From an uncultured Clostridium sp. (lineage in GTDB: Bacteria; Bacillota; Clostridia; TANB77; CAG-508), in assembly GCA_946545035.1 (NCBI GenBank), contig CAMNND010000086.1, positions 1 through 5,000 of the forward strand: a DNA stretch of 5,000 nucleotides, given 5' to 3'. Positions 1 through 5,000 of the stretch are shown here, in pieces (position 1 is the first letter of the stretch; every line of letters starts with the position of its first letter). A program made the position numbers and the translations under genes. The notes below the pieces were generated by a model, which saw only the letters and a list, made by a program, of their open reading frames with translations, did not search any database and was not told the origin of the DNA.

Positions 1-1526
1 AAATACCATTCTCGATTTTCTTCATCAGCTCTTGCTCTACTTGCAATGTTACCACTTGATTCACTTGGAAGCTCTATTCCTGTTTTCCTTCCAAGACCAA
101 AGTAGCTTGCGTAACTCGATAATGTATCAATTCCAATTCTATTTCCAACTTCATAGAAAAAATAATTACATGAATGTTCAATAGCTTCTGTTACATTTAA
201 TGCCCCATGGCCACCTCTATATTTTGTATAATACCAACACACTGGTTTATGCGCATATGGATATACACCAGAGCAATTTATACGTTCTCCATTTGATATT
301 TTACCGGTTTCAAGTCCAGCCATTGCTGTTATCATTTTAAAAGTTGAACCAGGAGCATATGCCCCACTTATTGCCCTATTGTATAATGCCTGCTCGTCAT
401 TGTATTCTTTATATTTTTCACTGCTGATACCATTTACAAATAATTGTGGTTCAAAATCTGGATAACTTGCTAAAGCTAGAATTTCTCCTGTTTTAGTATT
501 CATTACAACAACTGCTCCGGCTGTTGCTTCACTTGTTTCAGCATAACCACCATTTGATATCTTTTCTATATCATCTTTTAATGCTTTTTCAGCAACAGCT
601 TGAATATTTGCATCAATTGTTAGCTGTACATCGGCACCAACCACTGGCTCTTCCGTAATATACTCACCAGTAATGTTTCCGTTAACATCCATATCAATCT
701 GTCTTATGCCATTTTTTCCTCTTAAGTATTTTTCAAATACGTATTGTATTCCAGTCTTACCAATTAAATCATTATCCGAATACCCTTCATTTTTTTTCAA
801 TTCTTCTTGTGTAATCTTTCCACAATATCCTAACAAATGAGAAGCTAAGCTTCCATAGTTATATGTAACAACTGGAGTTGTTACAATATCAATTCCATAA
901 AAATCACCATTTCTCTCACTAAAAATTAATACAGAATTTTTACTAATATTATTGGCAATTTCAACTGGTCTTACATTACTATATCCTTTTTGTGTAATTT
1001 CATATCTAATTGCCATGATTTTTCTTACTTCGTTAATATCTTCATTTTTAATTTGATATTTATCTTTAAGAGCGTAAAAACATTCTTCCGCTGTATATTC
1101 TTCTTTTAGATTATTATTCTTTTTCCACCTTTTTATAGATTCTTCACTATCTGTAGAAAAACCAAATGGTTCAACGGTTAAAATTAAATTGTCTATATTC
1201 TTATCACCATTTGACTCTAATACATTTATTATATTTAAGATATTATTATTTAGTTGTTCGTTATCGTTTGTTGTTCTATACAAATTAAGTGTAAATCCTG
1301 TACTTGTTGTCACAAGTTTAACACCTTTTGCATCCAAAATTTCTCCCCTGTCGGCAGTAATTATCGTTTCTCTCGTCAATCTTGAATTTGACAAAATACG
1401 ATACTCATCACCATGAACAAGTTGAAGATTTGCAAGTTGGCAAATCAAAATAAAGCCAATTACAAGGACAATGGCTGTAAGTATGTTAAATCTTAAATTA
1501 GAGCTTCTTCTATTATTGTCTTCCAA
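1..1526 (-). CDS. mrdA: Penicillin-binding protein 2 (class B transpeptidase), 3' end outside the window
   Basis: Elongasome D,D-transpeptidase that cross-links peptidoglycan on the outer face of the membrane. This is my own minus-strand translation, 508 complete codons before the window edge. Residues 1-12 are a short basic cytoplasmic tail, and about 13-31 are a single membrane anchor. DRGEILDAKG (59-68) opens the pedestal/dimerisation domain, whose class B signature GKTGIQ..FEKYLRG begins at residue 256. The transpeptidase domain starts near 300. Its nucleophile motif STFK places Ser394 and Lys397, and the SxN motif is Ser452-Cys-Asn454. The catalytic KTG box is missing because it should lie beyond the edge; RKTGIELPSE near residue 481 is a different conserved loop. 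The region before the catalytic serine is longer than in E. coli PBP2 (Ser330), as I recall for clostridial homologues. The start is TTG at 1526, 15 bases after mreD, with AGGTGA five bases upstream; no in-frame ATG occurs until far inside the gene. An in-frame GTG at 1535 is a weaker alternative. Class B identity is firm; assignment to PBP2 rather than another class B PBP rests on the mreBCD linkage and is strong. Confidence 0.95.
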   Translation of the reverse strand, partial: MEDNNRRSSNLRFNILTAIVLVIGFILICQLANLQLVHGDEYRILSNSRLTRETIITADRGEILDAKGVKLVTTSTGFTLNLYRTTNDNEQLNNNILNIINVLESNGDKNIDNLILTVEPFGFSTDSEESIKRWKKNNNLKEEYTAEECFYALKDKYQIKNEDINEVRKIMAIRYEITQKGYSNVRPVEIANNISKNSVLIFSERNGDFYGIDIVTTPVVTYNYGSLASHLLGYCGKITQEELKKNEGYSDNDLIGKTGIQYVFEKYLRGKNGIRQIDMDVNGNITGEYITEEPVVGADVQLTIDANIQAVAEKALKDDIEKISNGGYAETSEATAGAVVVMNTKTGEILALASYPDFEPQLFVNGISSEKYKEYNDEQALYNRAISGAYAPGSTFKMITAMAGLETGKISNGERINCSGVYPYAHKPVCWYYTKYRGGHGALNVTEAIEHSCNYFFYEVGNRIGIDTLSSYASYFGLGRKTGIELPSESSGNIASRARADEENREWY

Positions 1527-1531
1527 TTGAC

Positions 1532-1537
1532 TCACCT
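1532..1537 (-). promoter_or_regulatory. Ribosome binding site supporting the TTG start of PBP2
   Basis: AGGTGA on the minus strand lies five bases before TTG at 1526 and pairs with the 16S tail (AGGTGATCC portion of the complement). The in-frame GTG at 1535 lies within this motif and has no well-spaced Shine-Dalgarno of its own, which favours TTG. Confidence 0.6.
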
Positions 1538-1541
1538 TTCT

Positions 1542-2075
1542 TTAAAAATATTTTGTTATTGCATCATTTCCATTAAATGTATCATCAGCAATAATCCCTA
1601 TTCTATTTATTATTGGATATAAGATTATAATTAATATAGCATTAAATAATAATTCTATTGAAAGTGTCGTTACAAATTGTATAAAAGCTATATGTGATGA
1701 ATAAAACATATATCTGTAACATACACGCAACAACTCATACCCACCAGTTGTTATTGAACTCATTATTATTAATGTAATTTTACTATTTTTTGGAAACCTT
1801 TTTTGTAATAATTCTCCAGAATAACCAATTAGCATAAACAATATTGCTGATATTCCTATAGAGTTCGAATATAAAAAATCAGTAAATAATCCGATTATAA
1901 ATCCTACAATTTGTCCAACTTTTGAATTAGTATTTAGCCCAATAATCAATATCAAAACAACAAATAAATTTGGCTGAACCCCTCTTATAGTGAACCAACT
2001 GAAAAAATTTGTCTGTAAAAAATATATTAGAAAATATACTATTATGAAATATAGAATTACTCTAGCTTTTTTCAA
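1542..2075 (-). CDS. mreD: Rod shape-determining protein MreD
   Basis: Polytopic membrane component of the elongasome, which with MreC links cytoplasmic MreB filaments to the wall synthases. The 177-residue product is almost entirely hydrophobic, with about five membrane segments (roughly 6-20, 35-47, 53-69, 73-90 with 100-120, and 135-158). Family hallmarks are the PNLFVVLILIIGL segment (35-47) after the first loop and the G-x-x-x-GFIIGLFTDFL stretch (54-68) containing the conserved aspartate in the membrane. Length matches typical Firmicute MreD (about 160-180). A short polar tail (about 161-177) follows the last helix. Translation starts at TTG (2075), with a perfect AGGAGG six bases upstream; the next in-frame methionine is residue 81, so the TTG is well supported. 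It lies 10 bases after mreC and 15 before PBP2, so translation is probably coupled. MreD sequences diverge quickly, so identification rests on topology, the short motifs and position between mreC and PBP2. Confidence 0.94.
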   Translation of the reverse strand: MKKARVILYFIIVYFLIYFLQTNFFSWFTIRGVQPNLFVVLILIIGLNTNSKVGQIVGFIIGLFTDFLYSNSIGISAILFMLIGYSGELLQKRFPKNSKITLIIMSSITTGGYELLRVCYRYMFYSSHIAFIQFVTTLSIELLFNAILIIILYPIINRIGIIADDTFNGNDAITKYF

Positions 2076-2081
2076 TTTTGG

Positions 2082-2087
2082 CCTCCT
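2082..2087 (-). promoter_or_regulatory. mreD ribosome binding site overlapping the mreC stop codon
   Basis: AGGAGG on the minus strand shares its AG with the TAG stop of mreC (2086-2088) and stands six bases before the TTG start of mreD. The perfect Shine-Dalgarno likely compensates for the weak start codon, and the overlap with the stop suggests translational coupling of mreC and mreD. Confidence 0.8.
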
Positions 2088-2907
2088 ATTTCTGATTTTT
2101 TATAACGACAATATTACTTAAATTATCAAAATCTACAGCTACATCAATATAAACATATCTGTTAGTTTTATTTTGTGTATTAACTATTTCTCCTACTTTT
2201 CCAATATTAATATTCTTTGGATAAATTCCGCCTAAACCAGACGTAATGATACTATCTCCTTCGTTTATTACTACATCATTATCGATATATGTTCCCTTAA
2301 TCCTCTTATTAGTATCTAGTTGACCTCTAGCAACCAAGCTTTTTTCCGAATTTGATATGAATCCGCTTACAACACTTGCTGTGTCAACGATTGTTTGTAC
2401 CTTTGATGAATTACTTTCAACTGAAACGACGTACCCTACTAAACCTTTTTCAGCAACCACAGTCATTCCAGCTTTTACACCATCATCACTTCCAAGATTA
2501 ATTACAATTATCTTGCTATAATTTGAAAAATCTTTTTGTATAACATATCCAGGTATAATCTCGTATTCTTTATAATTGTCTGCTAACTTTAGCTGCTCTT
2601 TTAAAGTTTTATTTTCAGCTTCAATGGCAACCAATTTTTGATTATCAGATTTTAATCTCTCATTTTCGCTCTTTAATTCTTCATTCTCTTTTTTTACTGA
2701 TTCAAGAGACGAAAAGTATTCATCATTACCTTTAATTTTATTGCTTAAATTTATAAATCCATTCTGTACAGATCTTGAAATCTTTACAAATGGATTTGTT
2801 ATTTTTCCAACTATATTTTGATCTAAATTTGTACAAATAACTAAAAAGATGAGAATTAATATGGTTATAATAAACCCTACTTTTCCGTTTTTACCATCTC
2901 TATTCAT
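2086..2907 (-). CDS. mreC: Rod shape-determining protein MreC
   Basis: Bitopic elongasome protein whose extracytoplasmic part binds and activates PBP2 in rod-shaped bacteria (known for the family). The 273 residues show the full MreC layout: a short basic cytoplasmic tail (1-9), one uncleaved membrane anchor (about 10-28), a linker with the PF..I..SVQNG segment (39-50), a strongly heptad-patterned coiled coil (about 66-108, repeated KxENexLK units) for dimerisation, then two beta-rich domains (about 115-273). In the latter, NLGSDDGVKAGMTVV and KGLVGYV are the usual conserved turns of the family. Length is normal. The ATG at 2907 is preceded by AGGAG with a six-base spacer. It follows mreB by 14 bases, and its stop codon overlaps the mreD ribosome binding site. 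Nothing appears missing or broken. In its PBP2-binding role the partner is probably the protein encoded two genes downstream. Confidence 0.96.
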   Translation of the reverse strand: MNRDGKNGKVGFIITILILIFLVICTNLDQNIVGKITNPFVKISRSVQNGFINLSNKIKGNDEYFSSLESVKKENEELKSENERLKSDNQKLVAIEAENKTLKEQLKLADNYKEYEIIPGYVIQKDFSNYSKIIVINLGSDDGVKAGMTVVAEKGLVGYVVSVESNSSKVQTIVDTASVVSGFISNSEKSLVARGQLDTNKRIKGTYIDNDVVINEGDSIITSGLGGIYPKNINIGKVGEIVNTQNKTNRYVYIDVAVDFDNLSNIVVIKNQK

Positions 2908-2921
2908 TCTAGTCTCCTATA

Positions 2922-3962
2922 TTATCTATGTCTTCTTGAATTTACAAAAACATTCTTTAGCTTATCAATATCAGCTAGTGTCTTTCCGGCTCCCCTTACA
3001 ACGCAATTTAGTGGCTCTTCTGCAATATATACTGGCATTCCAGTATAATCCATTAATAGCTTATCTAAGTTTTGTATAAGAGCCCCACCTCCTGATAAAA
3101 TAATTCCTTTTTCCATTATATCTGAAGATAGCTCTGGTGGAGTCTTTTCAAGCGTCAATTTTACTAGGTCAACAATTTTCATGATAGACGCATTCATAGC
3201 ATTTAATATCTGTGAAGAATATAAAGTAACAGTTTTAGGAAGACCTGTTGCATAATCTCTACCTCTAACCTCCATTGACATATCTGTCATTAATGGCTTT
3301 GCACATCCTATATTTTTCTTTATTTCTTCAGCAGTTGTCATGCCAATTGCAAGGTTAAGCTCTCTTTTAACGTAGTTAACAATGTCTTCATCAAGCTCAT
3401 CTCCAGCAGTTTTAATTGAATAGCTAACAACAATTCCTCCAAGAGAAATAACTGCTACTTCAGTTGTTCCTCCACCAATATCAACAATTATATTTCCACT
3501 TGGTTCAGCCACATCAATATTTGCTCCAATAGCAGCAGCCATTGGTTCTTCAATTAGATAAACCTCTCTAGCACCAGCCTGTAATACTGATTCTTGAACA
3601 GCTCTTTCTTCAACTTCTGTTATTCCAAAAGGAACACCAACAACAACCCTAGGTTTTGTTATATTATACTTTCTACATACTCTTGAAAGTATATCTTTTA
3701 ACATTAACTGGGTTGCAGTAAAATCAGCAATAACACCATCTTGTAATGGTTTTACTGCTTTTATATTTTCAGGAGTTCTTCCAAGCATATCTTTTGCTTC
3801 AAATCCTGTTGAAAGGATTGCTCCTGTATTTTTATTTATTGCTATAACTGAAGGTTCATTAAGTACAATTCCTTTTCCCTCAATTGTAACTAGTGTATTT
3901 GCAGTTCCTAAGTCTATTCCAATATCTTTTGATACTAAATTAAATAGGTTAAATTTAAACAT
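2922..3962 (-). CDS. mreB: Rod shape-determining protein MreB (bacterial actin)
   Basis: ATP-binding actin homologue that polymerises at the cytoplasmic membrane and organises side-wall synthesis. The 346-residue length is typical. Phosphate-1 is DIGIDLGTANTLV (13-25), phosphate-2 is IIVDIGGGTTEVAVISLGG (158-176) with Asp161, the EEPMAAAIGA connect motif (138-147) carries the presumed catalytic Glu139, and the adenosine motif is GIILSGGGALI (286-296). VVVGVPFGITEVEERA (106-121) and the KTAGDELDEDIV stretch (184-195) are also hallmark. The first 12 residues (MFKFNLFNLVSK) are more hydrophobic and longer than the usual MFG..-type beginning and may form an amphipathic membrane anchor (inference). 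The ATG at 3962 has AGAGGAG six bases upstream. The gene overlaps the end of radC by 8 bases, with the ATGTTTAA arrangement typical of coupled translation. Position directly before mreC and mreD supports MreB rather than the paralogue Mbl, though some Firmicutes carry several paralogues. Confidence 0.98.
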   Translation of the reverse strand: MFKFNLFNLVSKDIGIDLGTANTLVTIEGKGIVLNEPSVIAINKNTGAILSTGFEAKDMLGRTPENIKAVKPLQDGVIADFTATQLMLKDILSRVCRKYNITKPRVVVGVPFGITEVEERAVQESVLQAGAREVYLIEEPMAAAIGANIDVAEPSGNIIVDIGGGTTEVAVISLGGIVVSYSIKTAGDELDEDIVNYVKRELNLAIGMTTAEEIKKNIGCAKPLMTDMSMEVRGRDYATGLPKTVTLYSSQILNAMNASIMKIVDLVKLTLEKTPPELSSDIMEKGIILSGGGALIQNLDKLLMDYTGMPVYIAEEPLNCVVRGAGKTLADIDKLKNVFVNSRRHR

Positions 3963-4641
3963 TATTAACTCCTCTTTTCAAAAAAATACTTGTATAACTT
4001 CCATCGCCAATAACAATATGATCTATTAATTCTATCCCCATTATTTTCGACGCCTTTTCTATTCTTTCGGTTATCTCAAAATCAGCAAAACTTGGCTCCG
4101 GATCTCCACTTGGATGATTATGTATTAGTAATATTTTAGGTGCACCAATTTGAATTGCCTCAGCCATTATATCTTTAGGATTTACTTGTGCAGAACTTGT
4201 CCCTCCATATGAAATATCTACTATTTTCATGATAATATTTTTAGTATTTAGTAAAACTAATTTGACAATCTCTCTTTTTTCACGACCTAATTCATCCATA
4301 AAAATATTTGCTATATCTTTTGTATTTTTTATCTGAATTTTTGTATCATTTATTGGTCTCGACATCCTCTTAGTTAATTCGCATACAGCTTTAAGCTGTA
4401 TTGCTTTAACTTTACCAATTCCTTGAATATTCATAAATTCTGCAAGTGTTATATCTTGTAACTCTTTTAAATTATTATTTATTTTAGATAGAATTATATT
4501 TGATATATCAATTGCCGTTTGTTCTTTTGTTCCATTCTTAATTATTATTGCCAATAATTCAGAATTTGATAACATTTTTTCACCATACAATTCCAATTTC
4601 TCGTATGGTCTCTCTGTTACAGGTAGCTCTTTTATTTTCAT
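3955..4641 (-). CDS. radC: RadC family protein (UPF0758), JAMM/MPN domain
   Basis: The cellular role is unresolved: the name comes from an early link to radiation sensitivity that was later attributed elsewhere, and Firmicute mutants show no clear repair defect (established knowledge). From the start chosen here the protein has 228 residues, close to B. subtilis YsxA. The N-terminal half (about 1-95) is the RadC helical domain, ending in a helix-hairpin-helix-like segment IQGIGKVKAIQLKAV (72-86) that suggests DNA contact. The C-terminal half (about 105-228) is an MPN+ domain with a complete zinc motif H-x-H-x7-S-x2-D: His174, His176, Ser184 and Asp187, inside HNHPSGDPEPS. It is therefore predicted to be a metallohydrolase, substrate unknown. 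I chose the ATG at 4641 because AGAAAGGA sits five bases upstream; an in-frame ATG at 4662 would add seven residues but has its purine run only two bases away. Its last 8 bases overlap mreB. Gene order radC-mreBCD is the usual Firmicute arrangement. Confidence 0.95.
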   Translation of the reverse strand: MKIKELPVTERPYEKLELYGEKMLSNSELLAIIIKNGTKEQTAIDISNIILSKINNNLKELQDITLAEFMNIQGIGKVKAIQLKAVCELTKRMSRPINDTKIQIKNTKDIANIFMDELGREKREIVKLVLLNTKNIIMKIVDISYGGTSSAQVNPKDIMAEAIQIGAPKILLIHNHPSGDPEPSFADFEITERIEKASKIMGIELIDHIVIGDGSYTSIFLKRGVNNV

Positions 4642-4646
4642 AAAAA

Positions 4647-4654
4647 TCCTTTCT
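4647..4654 (-). promoter_or_regulatory. Ribosome binding site that decides the radC start
   Basis: AGAAAGGA on the minus strand matches eight consecutive bases of the 16S-tail complement in Firmicutes and lies five bases before ATG at 4641. It falls inside the reading frame of the longer version starting at 4662, so it argues for the shorter protein. Confidence 0.75.
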
Positions 4655-4686
4655 GCCCCCATAACCCCTATATTAATAAGAAAAAA

Positions 4687-4947
4687 TTATATACATTTTC
4701 TATAAATGATTATAGCTATTATCATTCCTATAATACTAGAAATATTTAGTTTTATTAGTAGTGAAAATGATAGTTTTATAACACTTAAATCTAATGTTAA
4801 AGGATCTGTTAATCCAAACTCTTGCCCATAAGCAAGCCACCATAAACCACTAGATTTACCTGCTACTTCTCCAAGTAATCCTCCAACTACTATTCCTGAT
4901 AATATAAATACAATTAATATCCATATACTTTTATCCTTTGTTGACAT
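4687..4947 (-). CDS. Small two-helix membrane protein, DUF4321 family
   Basis: Function unknown. The 86-residue protein has a short charged start (1-6), a glycine-rich membrane helix (about 8-26, ending SGIVVGGLLGE), a polar and aromatic loop (27-62) and a second membrane helix (about 63-81) ending in a basic tail YRKC. The loop motif YGQEFGLTDPLTLDL (40-54), followed by VIKLSFSLLIKLN (56-68), is what I recognise as the DUF4321 signature, a family found in Clostridia and often next to maf, radC or mreB. Both termini are probably on the same, cytoplasmic, side (inference). The ATG at 4947 has AGGAGG upstream with a nine-base spacer (4957-4962). A 45-base gap with no terminator hairpin separates it from radC, so co-transcription with radC-mreBCD is likely. 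Genomic linkage suggests, but does not prove, a link with envelope growth. The gene is real; the family name is from memory of the motif. Confidence 0.82.
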   Translation of the reverse strand: MSTKDKSIWILIVFILSGIVVGGLLGEVAGKSSGLWWLAYGQEFGLTDPLTLDLSVIKLSFSLLIKLNISSIIGMIIAIIIYRKCI

Positions 4948-4985
4948 ATCTAATTTCCTCCTATTATATCTTTTAAACCTTCCAC

Positions 4986-4991
4986 ATTATA
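4986..4991 (-). promoter_or_regulatory. Candidate sigma-A -10 box upstream of the operon
   Basis: A consensus TATAAT on the minus strand, within GATATAATG, lies 38 bases before the ATG at 4947. It would start transcription about seven bases downstream and leave a leader of roughly 30 bases containing the AGGAGG at 4957-4962. The matching -35 element would fall outside the window, so the promoter cannot be confirmed. In such AT-rich DNA a lone TATAAT is weak evidence. Confidence 0.4.
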
Positions 4992-5000
4992 TCGTGTTAT

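Noticed and set aside
78..86. KTG at PBP2 residues 481-483 as the third transpeptidase catalytic motif.
   Set aside because: Its context (FGLGRKTGIELPSE, about 30 residues after SxN) is the conserved loop found in class B PBPs; the true KTG box comes much later and is outside the window.
1189..1416. A 75-codon plus-strand open frame.
   Set aside because: It lies wholly opposite the PBP2 pedestal region, has no convincing Shine-Dalgarno site and no recognisable domain, and its hydrophobic look is the antisense of AT-rich coding sequence.
2849..3079. A 76-codon plus-strand open frame.
   Set aside because: It runs antisense across the mreC start and the mreB end, both of which are certain genes; it is a shadow frame with no family resemblance.
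4642..4686. Possible terminator or regulatory RNA in the gap between DUF4321 and radC.
   Set aside because: The minus strand here has two G runs (GGGG and GGGGG) but no complementary C run, so no stem followed by a T tract can form.
4941..4967. TTGACA followed after 15 bases by TATTAT on the plus strand, resembling a divergent promoter.
   Set aside because: The TTGACA is largely the antisense of the ATG and second codon of the DUF4321 gene, the spacing is shorter than the usual 17, and no plus-strand gene follows within the window.
4963..4968. A second TATAAT box on the minus strand.
   Set aside because: It abuts the AGGAGG ribosome binding site, so transcription from it would start at or past that site and leave no usable leader.

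Overview
The window is one co-directional gene block on the minus strand, with no gene on the plus strand and no long non-coding stretch. The DNA is strongly AT-rich. Genes are packed with gaps of 45 bases or fewer or short overlaps, and each is preceded by a Shine-Dalgarno sequence matching the low-GC Gram-positive 16S rRNA tail. These traits, the gene order and the protein types point to an AT-rich Firmicute, most likely a member of the Clostridia. The species cannot be named from the window.

In transcription order (high to low coordinates) the genes are: a small two-helix membrane protein of the DUF4321 type (4687-4947); radC, a JAMM/MPN-domain protein (3955-4641); the cell-shape genes mreB (2922-3962), mreC (2086-2907) and mreD (1542-2075); and the first 508 codons of a class B penicillin-binding protein 2 (1-1526), which runs off the left edge. 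The only plausible promoter signal is a TATAAT box near the right edge. No internal terminator hairpin was seen, so the block reads as one operon.

MreB filaments at the cytoplasmic face, the bitopic MreC, the polytopic MreD and the transpeptidase PBP2 are core parts of the elongasome (Rod complex), which directs peptidoglycan synthesis along the side wall of rod-shaped cells. Their single-transcript arrangement is a conserved one. RadC is a conserved passenger of this locus in Firmicutes with no settled function, and DUF4321 is an uncharacterised neighbour. Both mreD and PBP2 start with TTG.

This is an ordinary, conserved housekeeping region. I found no convincing sign of a new system, mobile element, CRISPR array, RNA gene or horizontal transfer. 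The findings are modest: start-codon choices, the same-frame mreD/PBP2 junction, the long N-terminal region of PBP2, a possible MreB membrane-binding N-terminus, and the unknown role of DUF4321.
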